Source: Candidatus Eiseniibacteriota bacterium
GTDB taxonomy: Bacteria; Eisenbacteria; RBG-16-71-46
NCBI GenBank assembly: GCA_016178725.1
Contig: JACOSV010000007.1
Coordinates: 1 to 64,000 of the forward strand
Direction: 5' to 3'
Length of the DNA stretch: 64,000 bases
Shown piece by piece: positions 43,672 to 51,991 of this stretch. A model generated the notes under the pieces. It worked only from the letters and a program-made list of their open reading frames with translations, ran no database searches and was not told the DNA's origin. Position 1 is the first letter of the stretch. Each line of letters starts with the position of its first letter. A program made the translations under genes and the position numbers.

Positions 43672-44422
43672 ACGTGCCGCGCTCACCGATCTCGGCCACC
43701 GCGGCGATGAATCCCGTCCACGCGGCGCGCGCGAGCGCGCCGCCGACGCTGATCCGCCGCACGCCGATCTCGGCGAGCTCCGCGACGGAAGTGAAGCTGC
43801 CGCCGACCAGCACGTTGACCGGCCTCGGCGCGACCGCGGCCACGACCGCGGCGATGTCCGAGCGCGCGCGCAGGCCGGGCGCGTAGAGGCAGTCGGCGTC
43901 CGCCGCGGCGAACGCGGCGAGGCGGCGGATCGTCGCGTCGAGATCCGGCCGGCCGACGATGAATCCCTCGGAGCGCGCCGTGAGCAGCACCGGGCGCCCG
44001 CTCGCGTCGATCGCGCGCCGCGCGGCGCGCACGCGTTCGATCGCCAGCGCTTCGTCGAAGAGCGGACGATCGGGATCGCCGGTCGAATCCTCGATCGAGA
44101 GCCCGGCGACGCCGGTCGTCGCCGCGGCGGCGACGTGAACGCCGACCTGCTCGGGCTCGACGGCGAAGCCGCCTTCGAAGTCGCCGTTGACCGGCACCGG
44201 GACGCTCGCGGCGATCGTCGTGAAGTGCTCGAGCGCCTGGGCGAGCGTGATGTGGTTGTCGCGCACGCCCTGCGTCCATGCGAACCCCGAGCTCGTCGTG
44301 GCGAGTGCGGGGAAGCCTAGCGTGACCAGCATCCGGGCGCTGCCCGCGTCCCACGGGTTCGGGATGACGAAGCAGCCAGCGGCGTGCAGGCGATGGAATT
44401 CGCGATGGCGCTCGTCGCTCAC
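43613..44422 (-). CDS. isocitrate lyase/PEP mutase-family protein
   Basis: 269 aa from a GTG at 44422. Family signatures: FVIPNPWDAGSARMLVTLGFPALATTSSGFAW, PVPVNGDFEGGFA (metal-binding Asp-Glu region), AGLSIEDSTG and LLTARSEGFIVG. This is the oxaloacetate-decarboxylase/PEP-phosphonomutase-like TIM-barrel subgroup. The usual catalytic KKCGH loop of isocitrate lyase is absent, as expected for this branch. Substrate is unknown. It is transcribed divergently from the ankyrin gene across only 23 bp. Confidence 0.9.
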   Translation of the reverse strand: MSDERHREFHRLHAAGCFVIPNPWDAGSARMLVTLGFPALATTSSGFAWTQGVRDNHITLAQALEHFTTIAASVPVPVNGDFEGGFAVEPEQVGVHVAAAATTGVAGLSIEDSTGDPDRPLFDEALAIERVRAARRAIDASGRPVLLTARSEGFIVGRPDLDATIRRLAAFAAADADCLYAPGLRARSDIAAVVAAVAPRPVNVLVGGSFTSVAELAEIGVRRISVGGALARAAWTGFIAAVAEIGERGTFTALDRAAKSAEIERAFDR

Positions 44423-44428
44423 GCGGCG

Positions 44429-44438
44429 ATGCTAGAGT
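44429..44438. promoter_or_regulatory. two overlapping divergent -10 elements sharing CTAG
   Basis: Plus strand TAGAGT (44433-44438) lies 7 nt before ATG 44446; minus strand TAGCAT (44434-44429) lies 6 nt before GTG 44422. They overlap by 2 bp. The minus promoter has a TTGCGC -35 at exactly 17 bp, inside the opposite gene (44457-44452). RNA polymerase could hardly occupy both at once. Confidence 0.5.
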
Positions 44439-44445
44439 CCGGCGC

Positions 44446-45807
44446 ATGAGCGCGCAATCGGCGGACGATCCGCTGCGGGCCTTCATCGTCGCCGCGTGCG
44501 TTCCGCGCGACGCGTCGCACGCGAGCGGCGATCTCGCCGAGGCCGAGGTGATCCTCGCCGCGCATCCCGAAGCCGCGACCGCCGACATCCACGCCGCGGC
44601 GATCCTGGGCGACGAGGCGGCCGTGCGGCGCTGGATCGCACGCGACCCCGCGCATGCGACCGCGAAGGGCGGCCCGTACGGCTGGGATGCGCTCACCCAC
44701 CTCTGCTTTTCGCGCTATCTCCGGATCGACCGCGCCCGGTCCGACGGATTCGTGCGCGCGGCGGCCGCGCTGCTCGACGCCGGCGCGAGCGCGAACACCG
44801 GATGGTGGGAGCCGGACCATCGGCCCGAGCCCGAGTGGGAGCCGGCGCTCTACGGCGCGGCGGGGGTCGCGCATCACGCGCCGCTCACGCGGCTGCTGCT
44901 CGCGGGCGGCGCGAACCCGACCGACGTCGAGGTCGTCTACCACTCGCCCGAGACGCGCGACAACGCGGCGATGGAGGCGCTGGTCGAGAGCGGCAAGCTC
45001 CGCGAGGAGGATCTGACGCTGATGCTGATCCGCAAGCACGACTGGCACGACACGGCGGGCGCGCAGTACCTGCTCGAGCACGGCGCGAATCCCAACTACA
45101 CGTGGCGGCACGGGCTCACGGCGCTCCATCACGCGCTCGCGCGCGACAACGCGCTGCGCATGTTCGAGCTGCTGCTGGACCACGGCGCCGATCCGCGCAT
45201 CGTCGCGGGCGGGCTCACCGGTGTCGCGCGCTCCGCGCGCGAGGGACGCAGCGACGTGCTCGACCTGTTCGAGCGCCGCGGCGTTGCGGTCGATCTGGCC
45301 GGCGTGGACGCGCTGATCGCGGCCTGCGCCCGGGGCGACGCGGCGCGCGGGCGCGCGATCGCCGGGCGCGAGCCGCGGGTCGCCGACGCGCTGCTGGCAA
45401 TGGGCGGCGACCTGCTCGCGCGATTCGCGGGCACGTGCAACCCGGCGGGTGTGGGCGCTCTGCTCGATCTCGGCGTGAGCGCGAGCGCGCCGTTCGCCGA
45501 GGGCGACGCCTACTTCGGCGAGCCCGGCGGCAGCCTCGCGATCCACGTCGCCGCGTGGCGCGCGTGCCCGGACGTGGTGAAGCTTCTGATCGAGCGCGGC
45601 TCGCCCGTGGACGCACCCGACCCGCGCGGCCACACGCCGCTCGTGCTCGCGATCCGCGCGTGCGTGGATTCGTACTGGACCGAGATCGCCACGACCGATT
45701 CGATCCGACTGCTGCTCGCGGCGGGCGCGCCGGCGGACGGGATCACGCTGCCGACCGGGCGCGCGGACGTGGACGAGGTGTTGCGTGAGCACGGAGGACG
45801 GCGATGA
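44446..45807 (+). CDS. ankyrin-repeat protein
   Basis: 453 aa. Several ankyrin units are visible: LVAAAALLDAG-type helices around residue 110 (AAALLDAGASANTG), APLTRLLLAGGANPTDVE, AQYLLEHGANPNYTWRHGLTALHHALARDNALRMFELLLDHGADPR, and near the C terminus AIHVAAWRACPDVVKLLIERGSPVDAPDPRGHTPLVLAIRA. No signal peptide or other domain. It probably mediates protein-protein contact. Apparently leaderless; its stop overlaps the start of the VOC-family gene (ATGA), so the two are coupled. Confidence 0.9.
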   Translation: MSAQSADDPLRAFIVAACVPRDASHASGDLAEAEVILAAHPEAATADIHAAAILGDEAAVRRWIARDPAHATAKGGPYGWDALTHLCFSRYLRIDRARSDGFVRAAAALLDAGASANTGWWEPDHRPEPEWEPALYGAAGVAHHAPLTRLLLAGGANPTDVEVVYHSPETRDNAAMEALVESGKLREEDLTLMLIRKHDWHDTAGAQYLLEHGANPNYTWRHGLTALHHALARDNALRMFELLLDHGADPRIVAGGLTGVARSAREGRSDVLDLFERRGVAVDLAGVDALIAACARGDAARGRAIAGREPRVADALLAMGGDLLARFAGTCNPAGVGALLDLGVSASAPFAEGDAYFGEPGGSLAIHVAAWRACPDVVKLLIERGSPVDAPDPRGHTPLVLAIRACVDSYWTEIATTDSIRLLLAAGAPADGITLPTGRADVDEVLREHGGRR

Positions 45808-46244
45808 ACGACCATCACGGCTGGGGCGGCGCGACACCGATCTTCCGCGTGCGCGACGTGCGCGCGAGCATCCGCTACTTCATCGACATGCTCGGATTCA
45901 CGCTGGACTGGGACACGCCGAAATTCGTGTCCGTGTCGCGCGATCACTGCTGCATCTTCCTCTGCGAAGCGGATCAGAGCGCCGAGCGCGTATGGGTGTG
46001 GATCGGCTGCCCGGACGCGGGCGCGCTCCACGACGAGCTGCGCGCGAAGGGCGCGATCATCCGCCACCCCCCGACGGACCATCCCTGGGCGTACGAGTTC
46101 CAGGTCGCGGACCTGGACGGCAACGTCATGCGCATCGGCTCAGAGCCGCGGAAGGGCGAGCCGGAGCGGGAGTGGCTGGATGGCAGCGGCCGGCTGTGGG
46201 TGCGGCAGCCGAGCGGACGCTGGGAGGAATCCGCGGCGGAGTAG
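45804..46244 (+). CDS. VOC-superfamily (glyoxalase/bleomycin-resistance-like) protein
   Basis: 146 aa overlapping the ankyrin stop by 4 bp. The pattern TPIFRVRDVRASIRYFIDMLGFTLDWDTP ... ICIFLCEADQ-type strand (CCIFLCEADQ) ... YEFQVADLDGNVMRIGSE is that of bleomycin-resistance-protein-like VOC folds with the terminal DPDGN-type motif (DLDGN). Members bind metals or sequester small molecules; the ligand is unknown. It converges with mazF 9 bp away. Confidence 0.88.
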   Translation: MNDHHGWGGATPIFRVRDVRASIRYFIDMLGFTLDWDTPKFVSVSRDHCCIFLCEADQSAERVWVWIGCPDAGALHDELRAKGAIIRHPPTDHPWAYEFQVADLDGNVMRIGSEPRKGEPEREWLDGSGRLWVRQPSGRWEESAAE

Positions 46245-46253
46245 CGGCCCGGC

Positions 46254-46574
46254 CTACTCGCCGTACATCTCCGTGATGACGCGCCGGAGTGCGGCGGCTT
46301 CGGACTTGTTCAGCACGCCGATCCTGTCGCCCAGCCGCGCCTTGCTCACCGACCGGATGTGATCCACCGCGATCTCCGCGGGCCGTCCGGCGCATCGCAC
46401 CTGCAACCGGGATCGCCACGTCGGATGCTGGCGGCTGGTCAGCGGGCAGATCGTGACCGTGGGCAGGGCTCGATTCAGCTCGTCGAGGCTCACGATGACG
46501 GCGGGGCGCGTCTTCGATATTTCGGCGCCCCGAGCCGGGTCGAGGGCGGTCCAGCGAATCTCGTAGCGCTTCAT
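46254..46574 (-). CDS. mazF: MazF/PemK-family toxin (endoribonuclease)
   Basis: 106 aa. MazF-fold signatures: KRYEIRWTALDPARGAEISKTRPAVIVSLDELN and TVTICPLTSRQHP, then IAVDHIRSVSKARLGDRIGVL. The RP(A/V)V(I/V)V core and the T/S in the PLTS strand correspond to the RNA-cleavage site of MazF. Full length. Its ATG overlaps the mazE stop (ATGA). It is a sequence-specific mRNA interferase held inactive by MazE. Confidence 0.93.
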   Translation of the reverse strand: MKRYEIRWTALDPARGAEISKTRPAVIVSLDELNRALPTVTICPLTSRQHPTWRSRLQVRCAGRPAEIAVDHIRSVSKARLGDRIGVLNKSEAAALRRVITEMYGE

Positions 46575-46906
46575 CCTCGCTTCCGCCGGCGGCGGATCCC
46601 CGCGTATCGCGGCGCGGATTCAACGACCCGCATTCGCCTGCCGGGTTCCCACGGAAGGTCTTCCAGCCCGTCACCCGCCGCGGCATCCCAATCGCTCCAG
46701 TCTTCGCGACTCGCCACCATGGCGCGGGCGGTCTCCTTCCACGAGAGCTTCACGACCGGAGAGCCCGTGGGGCGCAGCAGGATTCCGTCGTCGCGTTCCT
46801 CCATCGTCACGGAATCGCCGATCCGGTACCGGCGCAAGGTCGCCGCGGGCAGACGGACGCCCCTCGAGTTCCCGATGCGCGCGACCTTCAGCTTCACGAT
46901 CGTCAT
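46571..46906 (-). CDS. mazE: MazE-like AbrB-fold antitoxin
   Basis: 111 aa from the ATG at 46906. The N-terminal swapped-hairpin AbrB/MazE domain (MTIVKLKVARIGNSRGVRLPAATLRRYRIGDSVTMEERDDGILLRP) binds DNA, and the acidic/Trp-containing middle (SREDWSDWDAAAGDGLEDLPWEPG) fits a toxin-binding tail. It continues with about 20 extra basic residues (YAGIRRRRKRG), longer than E. coli MazE (82 aa). A perfect palindrome abuts the start codon. Confidence 0.92.
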   Translation of the reverse strand: MTIVKLKVARIGNSRGVRLPAATLRRYRIGDSVTMEERDDGILLRPTGSPVVKLSWKETARAMVASREDWSDWDAAAGDGLEDLPWEPGRRMRVVESAPRYAGIRRRRKRG

Positions 46907-46923
46907 GTTATTACTGTAATAAC
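46907..46923 (-). promoter_or_regulatory. 17-bp perfect palindrome at the mazE start (operator/leaderless promoter)
   Basis: gttattac-t-gtaataac, an AT-rich perfect palindrome, directly touches the mazE ATG where a Shine-Dalgarno sequence would lie. It contains TATTAC and TAATAA, usable as a -10. Best read as the MazE autoregulatory operator combined with a leaderless promoter. Confidence 0.7.
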
Positions 46924-46956
46924 ATCCCGCCGCGAAGGCAAGACGTGGCGGGCGGG

Positions 46957-47406
46957 TCAGCGCGTGAGCGCGGCGATCATCGCCGCGTGCGCGGGGAAGC
47001 GCCCGATCAGCACCGCACGATCGCCTAGCTCGAAATCGGCGAGGTCGAAACCCGGCGCCATCGTCGTGCCGAGGAGGGCGAAGGTCCCGCCGGAAACGAG
47101 CCGGCAGCCCTGCCATGTTCCGCCGGGGACGACCACCTGTGGCTGCATCCCGCGCGCGACGTCGGCACCGACGAGGACGGTCGCCGCCGTGCCGTCGGCG
47201 CGAAGCTGGAGCATCTCCACCGGATCGCCGACGTAGAAGTGGAAGATCTCGTCGCCGGGCAGCCGGTGCAGCGCGGAGAACGTGTCGGGTGTGAGGAGGT
47301 AGTAGATGGCGCTGGAGTGCGCCGACCGCAACGTCTCGCGAAAGAACCCGCCCTCGCCTGCCAGCGGAACCAGGCGGAGCCGTCGGATCAGGTCCTCGGC
47401 GGTCAT
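46957..47406 (-). CDS. DUF985-type cupin protein
   Basis: 149 aa from the ATG at 47406. Strands and motifs LVPLAGEGGFFRETLRS, AIYYLLTPDTFSALHRLPGDEIFHFYVGDPVEMLQL, VVVPGGTWQGCRLVSGGTFALLGTTMAPGFDLADFELGDR fit the DUF985/YML079w-like cupin family (about 150 aa). The cupin pocket residues His, Glu and His (LHRLPGDEIFHFY) are present, so a metal or sugar-like ligand is possible. It begins 19 bp after guaB ends and probably belongs to its transcript. Confidence 0.88.
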   Translation of the reverse strand: MTAEDLIRRLRLVPLAGEGGFFRETLRSAHSSAIYYLLTPDTFSALHRLPGDEIFHFYVGDPVEMLQLRADGTAATVLVGADVARGMQPQVVVPGGTWQGCRLVSGGTFALLGTTMAPGFDLADFELGDRAVLIGRFPAHAAMIAALTR

Positions 47407-47425
47407 GGCCACTGCGTCACGACAC

Positions 47426-48988
47426 CTACCGCCCCGGTACCCCGTAGTTGGGCGCTTCCTGCGTGATCGTCACGTCGTGCGGATGGCTCTCGCGCAGCCC
47501 GGCCGAGCTCACGCGCACGAAGCGCGTGCGCGTGCGCAGCGACTCGATGTCGGCGACGCCGGCGTAGCCCATCCCGGCGCGCAGGCCGCCGGTCATCTGG
47601 AACACGACCATCGCGATCGGTCCCTTGAACGGCACGCGCCCTTCGATCCCCTCGGGCACGAGCTTCGCCAGCTCGTCAGAGCCCTCCTGAAAGTAGCGCT
47701 CGCGGCTGCCGCGGCCGGCGGCCATCGCCGACAGCGATCCCATCCCGCGATACACCTTGTACGAGCGGCCCTCGAGCAGCACGACCTCGCCCGGGCTCTC
47801 CTCGGTGCCGGCGAACAGGCTGCCGATCATCACGCAGTGGGCCCCTGCGGCGAGCGCCTTCACCACGTCGCCGCTGTACTTGATCCCGCCGTCGGCGACG
47901 ATCGGCACGTCGCTCCCTTCGAGCGCGCGCGCGGCCTCGAGCACGGCGGTGATCTGCGCCATGCCGGCGCCGGTCACGACGCGCGTGGTGCAGATCGCGC
48001 CGGGGCCCATGCCGACCTTGACCGCGTCGGCGCCGGCCGCGGCGACGGCCTTCGCCCCCTCGAACGTGCCCACGTTCCCGACCACGAGGTCCACATCGGG
48101 GAACGCGGCGCGCATCGCCTCGGTGATGTCGAGCACGCCGCGCGAGTGGGCGTGCGCGCTGTCGATCACCAGCGCATCGGCGCCGGCGCGCACCAGCTCG
48201 GCGCCGCGTTCCGACGCGTCGCCGCCCCCGCCGACGGCGGCCGCGACGCGCAGGCGTCCGAGCGAATCCTTGCATGCGTGCGGATGGCGGATGCGCTTCT
48301 CGATGTCCTTGACGGTGATCAGGCCCTTGAGCCGGCCATCGGCGTCGACGACCGGGAGCTTCTCGATGCGGTGCCTGGCGAGGATCGCGCGCGCCTGCTC
48401 GAGCGTCGTGCCGACCGGCGCGGTGATGAGGCGCTCGCGCGTCATCACCTCGGAGACCCTGCGGTCGAGGTTGTCCTCGAAGCGCAGATCGCGGTTGGTG
48501 AGGATGCCGATCAGCTTGCCGTTCTCGGTGATCGGCACGCCCGAGATGTGATAGCGCGACATCACTTCGTGCGCCTGATGCAGCGAGGCGTGCGGAGGCA
48601 GCGTGAAGGGATCCACGATCATGCCGCTCTCGGAACGCTTGACCTTGTCCACCTCGGCGGCCTGGCGCTCGATCGAGAGGTTCTTGTGCACGACGCCGAT
48701 CCCGCCCTCGCGCGCGAGCGCGATCGCCATCTCGGACTCGGTGACGGTGTCCATCGCCGCGCTGACGATCGGGATCTCGAGCGTGATGTGGCGCGAGAAG
48801 CGCGTGCGCGTGACGACGTCGCGCGGATGGATCTCGGCGAGCTGCGGCACGAGCAGCACGTCGTCGAAGGTGAGCGCTTCGGGGCCGACCTTGTCGGTCC
48901 ACGCGACGTGCGCCGGCGCCGCGGCCGCGGCGCCGCCGGGCGACGGACGCTGTTCGATCTTCTCCGCCCACATCACGCGCTCCGTCAT
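47426..48988 (-). CDS. guaB: inosine-5'-monophosphate dehydrogenase
   Basis: 520 aa from the ATG at 48988, fixed by GGAGGTG 8 nt upstream. It oxidises IMP to XMP in guanine nucleotide synthesis. Visible are [10 protein letters not shown], a CBS-domain pair ([54 protein letters not shown]), the catalytic Cys loop [30 protein letters not shown] and the flap [10 protein letters not shown]. An N-terminal extension of about 35 residues ([24 protein letters not shown]) is unusual. It lies downstream of the outer-membrane gene and upstream of the cupin. Confidence 0.97.
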   Translation of the reverse strand: MTERVMWAEKIEQRPSPGGAAAAAPAHVAWTDKVGPEALTFDDVLLVPQLAEIHPRDVVTRTRFSRHITLEIPIVSAAMDTVTESEMAIALAREGGIGVVHKNLSIERQAAEVDKVKRSESGMIVDPFTLPPHASLHQAHEVMSRYHISGVPITENGKLIGILTNRDLRFEDNLDRRVSEVMTRERLITAPVGTTLEQARAILARHRIEKLPVVDADGRLKGLITVKDIEKRIRHPHACKDSLGRLRVAAAVGGGGDASERGAELVRAGADALVIDSAHAHSRGVLDITEAMRAAFPDVDLVVGNVGTFEGAKAVAAAGADAVKVGMGPGAICTTRVVTGAGMAQITAVLEAARALEGSDVPIVADGGIKYSGDVVKALAAGAHCVMIGSLFAGTEESPGEVVLLEGRSYKVYRGMGSLSAMAAGRGSRERYFQEGSDELAKLVPEGIEGRVPFKGPIAMVVFQMTGGLRAGMGYAGVADIESLRTRTRFVRVSSAGLRESHPHDVTITQEAPNYGVPGR

Positions 48989-49069
48989 GGCCGGTTCACC
49001 TCCCCGATCGCGTGCCGCACGCCGCCGCAACCGACTTGGATGCGCGGCGCCGCCCGCCACCACCGGCGC

Positions 49070-49819
49070 CTACTTCTTTGAGTGCGAGGCCGGCAGCTCC
49101 TGCGCCTTGCTGCGCTTCAGGCGGCTCGTGTCGAAGTAGAAGTTACCGCCGATCCGGAACTCGGTGGCGCCGATGAAGCTGTTGTAGCCGGTCGGGAACG
49201 CGGCGTCGTCGCGGGCGAACACCCAGTGCGTCACGGTCGAGAGCTCGAGACTCGTGGACGGCAGCGACTTGAGGAAGCGCTCGATGCCGATCTCCCCGGA
49301 GATGCCGGGATACAGGCCCTGATGGCGGCGGAAGCTGGCGGGATCGACCAGCACTTGACGATGGTTCTCGACCCACACGCGGTAGACGCCCGGGCCGGCG
49401 CCGATGTGGGTGAACCACTTGCCGTGGTGGATCACGTACTGGACCTCGAACGTCATCGGCAGCAGGAGCGTCAGGTTGCTGCTCTTGGGCTCGATCGCCG
49501 GATGCCCCCCGGGATTGCCCGGCGGGTTACTGCCGTCCGGAACCGGCGTGAGGATCTGGCTCGTGTACGTCGTCCACGTGAACCCCGGGCTGACCTGCCA
49601 GCGCCAGTGGTTGGACATCATGTAGCGGAAGTGGCCGCCGAAGGCGAGGCGCTGGATCACACCGTTCGAGTAATCGCCGTCGGCCCAGAACGTCGAACCG
49701 CCGAGCTGCCCGCCGATTCCGGCGCGGCCCGTGCCCATGCCCTCCGCCGCGAGACAGGTCGAAGCGGCCGCGAGCGTCGCGAGGAGTGCGAGGCTCGCCG
49801 TGCGAAGGCGACGATGCAT
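49070..49819 (-). CDS. outer-membrane beta-barrel protein
   Basis: 249 aa from the ATG at 49819 with GAGGAG about 10 nt upstream and a signal peptide (MHRRLRTASLALLATLAAASTCLA). The mature part alternates hydrophobic and polar residues with Gly/aromatic turns (FGGHFRYMMSNHWRWQVSPGFTWTTYT, FEVQYVIHHGKWFTHIGAGPGVYRV) and ends in strands TEFRIGGNFYFDTSRL, as in OmpW/opacity-type eight-stranded barrels. No enzyme motif. It has its own strong promoter, nearly identical to that of secD. Confidence 0.8.
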   Translation of the reverse strand: MHRRLRTASLALLATLAAASTCLAAEGMGTGRAGIGGQLGGSTFWADGDYSNGVIQRLAFGGHFRYMMSNHWRWQVSPGFTWTTYTSQILTPVPDGSNPPGNPGGHPAIEPKSSNLTLLLPMTFEVQYVIHHGKWFTHIGAGPGVYRVWVENHRQVLVDPASFRRHQGLYPGISGEIGIERFLKSLPSTSLELSTVTHWVFARDDAAFPTGYNSFIGATEFRIGGNFYFDTSRLKRSKAQELPASHSKK

Positions 49820-49883
49820 GCGTTGGAGGCTCCTCTTCCGCGTGGGAAGAAATGGAAGGAAGGCCCGGTGCAATGAGCGCGGC

Positions 49884-49912
49884 AGTCTACGAGGGGCCCT
49901 GGGGGGTGTCAA
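49884..49912 (-). promoter_or_regulatory. promoter TTGACA-N17-TAGACT of the outer-membrane protein gene
   Basis: Minus-strand -35 TTGACA (49912-49907), 17-bp spacer, -10 TAGACT (49889-49884), followed by GCCGCGCTCATT. The leader is about 60 nt with GAGGAG near the start codon. Confidence 0.75.
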
Positions 49913-50293
49913 GGATCGGAGCCGTGTTTTCGCGCGCGCGCGCAAGCACTTCCGCGCCGGCGGACGGCCGTATCGTCGCCGAGATCGTCGGGATGTCGAC
50001 ACCGTGGGCGCGACGGTCGGCCGATCGCGGCGGCTAACCGCCGTCGCGGCGCGCATGGGACGCGCGCACCGGCGATGGAACGGTCCTTGAGAGGACACCC
50101 GGCATCACGGCCGCGTCGCGGCTCCCTCCGGAGCGGCGGCGCGGATCCGACCGGGATCCCACGAACAACCGCCGCAGTTCTCCTCACCCCGAACCCACCC
50201 AGCAGCGAAGCCATCACCACTCACGGGGCCGGCCGCCAACCGGCCCCCGTCCCGGTTTCCGGCGCGCCGCCGAGCCCGAGCCCGGCCAAGTCG
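49913..50293. other. intergenic DNA between the divergent outer-membrane and secD promoters
   Basis: About 380 bp with no supported gene, RNA or clear repeat. A short alternating gcgcgcgcgc run lies near 49930 and a CCTCCGGAG palindrome near 50131. I see nothing else of note. Confidence 0.4.
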
Positions 50294-50322
50294 TTGACAC
50301 TCGCCGGGGACGCCCGTAGACT
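50294..50322 (+). promoter_or_regulatory. promoter TTGACA-N17-TAGACT of the secD cluster
   Basis: -35 TTGACA (50294-50299), 17-bp spacer, -10 TAGACT (50317-50322), followed by GCCGCCCTCATT. The start near 50329 gives a leader of about 50 nt with GGAGGAG before the secD ATG. Confidence 0.78.
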
Positions 50323-50379
50323 GCCGCCCTCATTTTGCGCCGTTGACGCCGGGACGGTCGGAGGAGAAACGCCGACCGC

Positions 50380-51981
50380 ATGCCCGGCGATTCACCGTAT
50401 GGGGACTTCGGGATGAGCCGCACGGATCAATGGAAGCTGGCGGGCGTCGTGCTCGCGACCCTGCTCTCCATCTACGTCCTCTACCCGTCCCTCCGCTACT
50501 ACTCGCTCAAGCCCGCGGAGCGCGACGCGCTGCCCGCGACCGAGATCGCCAAGCTGCGCAAGAAGGCGATCCACCTCGGCCTCGACCTCCAGGGCGGCAT
50601 GCACCTCGTGCTCGAGGTCGACCGTTCGCGCTTGAGCGTCGAAGAGGCGAAGGACGCGGTGGACCGCGTGAAGGAAGTCCTCGACCGCCGCGTGGACGCC
50701 TTCGGCGTCGCCGAACCGCTGATCCAGAAGCAGGGCGAGGATCGGATCGTCGTGCAGCTGCCGGGGCTCACCGACCGCGCCCGGGCGATGGAGCTGATCG
50801 GCAAGACGGCGCTGCTCGAGTTCAAGCTGGTGCGCACCGGCGACGAGGGCCGCAATGTCTGGAGCCGGATCGACGGCTATCTCGCCGTGCACGGCGGCGC
50901 CGCGACCGGCGGGCTCGACACGGCAATGCGCCGCGCGCCGCTCACCGCCCACTTCCTCGAGTTGGACAACCCGGCCTTCGTGCGCAACGAGGATCTGCCG
51001 ATGGTGCAGAAGCTGCTCGCCACGGCCGGCCTCGACTCGGTGATCCCGTTCGACTCGCAGCTCCTGTGGAGCTCGCCCGAGCAGGGCTCGCGCGGCGTCA
51101 CGGGACGCGCGCTCTACATCGTCAAGAAGGACGCCGAGATGACCGGCGGCTCGATCGCGAGCGCGCAGGCGCAGGTCGGGTTGAGCCAGGCGAACCCGGG
51201 CGCGTGGGGCGTGAGCATGACCATGACGCCGCGCGGGCGCGCCGACTTCGCTCGCATCACCGGCAACAGCGTCGGCCGCAACCTCGCGATCGTGCTCGAC
51301 AGCGAGGTCGCCTCGGCGCCGGTGATCCGCGAGCGCATCCCGAACGGCAACGCCTCGATCACCGGCAGCTTCGACGTCGACGCGGCGAGGGACCTCGCGA
51401 TCGTGCTGCGCGCCGGCGCGCTGCCGGCGCCGGTCCACGTCATCGACGAGCGCTCGGTGAGCGCTTCGCTCGGCTCGGACTCGATCCGCGAGGGACTCAC
51501 CGCCGGACTGATCGGCACGGTGCTGGTCGTCGTGTTCATGGCCGTCTACTACCAGCTCTCGGGCCTGATCGCGATCGGTGCGCTGCTGCTCAACCTCTTC
51601 TACATCGTCGCCTGCCTCGCCGGCTTCGGCGCGACGCTCACGCTGCCCGGCATCGCCGGGTTCGTGCTCTCGGTCGGCATGGCGGTCGACACGAACGTGC
51701 TGATCTTCGAGCGCATCCGCGAGGAGCTGCGCAACCAGCGCAGCATCCGGCAGGCGGTCGACCTCGGGTACACCCGCGCGTTTCGCACCATTCTCGACGC
51801 GCATCTGACGACGATCATCAGCTCGCTGTTCCTGTTCCAGTTTGGCACCGGCCCGATTAAGGGGTTCGCGGTGACGCTCATCATCGGACTGGTCGCCAAC
51901 ATGTTCACCGCGGTGCTCTTCACGCGGATGGTGTTCGACTTCGTGCTCGCTCGCCGCAAGCTCGAGCGGTTGAGCATCTGA
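50380..51981 (+). CDS. secD: protein translocase subunit SecD
   Basis: 533 aa. One N-terminal membrane helix (WKLAGVVLATLLSIYVLYP), then the P1 domain (LGLDLQGGMHLVLEVD, family D4 motif LGLDLxGG), the base ITGSFDVDAARDLAIVLRAGALPAPV and five C-terminal helices (GLIGTVLVVVFMAVYYQLSGL; GFVLSVGMAVDTNVLIFERIREELR; FGTGPIKGFAVTLIIGLVANMFTAVLFTR). SecDF uses proton flow to pull proteins across the membrane. The ATG at 50380 follows GGAGGAG at 13 nt; an internal ATG at 50413 is possible. SecF follows after 10 bp. No yajC is adjacent. Confidence 0.96.
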   Translation: MPGDSPYGDFGMSRTDQWKLAGVVLATLLSIYVLYPSLRYYSLKPAERDALPATEIAKLRKKAIHLGLDLQGGMHLVLEVDRSRLSVEEAKDAVDRVKEVLDRRVDAFGVAEPLIQKQGEDRIVVQLPGLTDRARAMELIGKTALLEFKLVRTGDEGRNVWSRIDGYLAVHGGAATGGLDTAMRRAPLTAHFLELDNPAFVRNEDLPMVQKLLATAGLDSVIPFDSQLLWSSPEQGSRGVTGRALYIVKKDAEMTGGSIASAQAQVGLSQANPGAWGVSMTMTPRGRADFARITGNSVGRNLAIVLDSEVASAPVIRERIPNGNASITGSFDVDAARDLAIVLRAGALPAPVHVIDERSVSASLGSDSIREGLTAGLIGTVLVVVFMAVYYQLSGLIAIGALLLNLFYIVACLAGFGATLTLPGIAGFVLSVGMAVDTNVLIFERIREELRNQRSIRQAVDLGYTRAFRTILDAHLTTIISSLFLFQFGTGPIKGFAVTLIIGLVANMFTAVLFTRMVFDFVLARRKLERLSI

Positions 51982-51991
51982 GGCGCCACGC

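Noticed and set aside
48989-49069. GC hairpin between the outer-membrane gene and guaB as terminator
   Set aside because: A 7-bp stem exists but no U-tract; read-through into guaB is equally possible.
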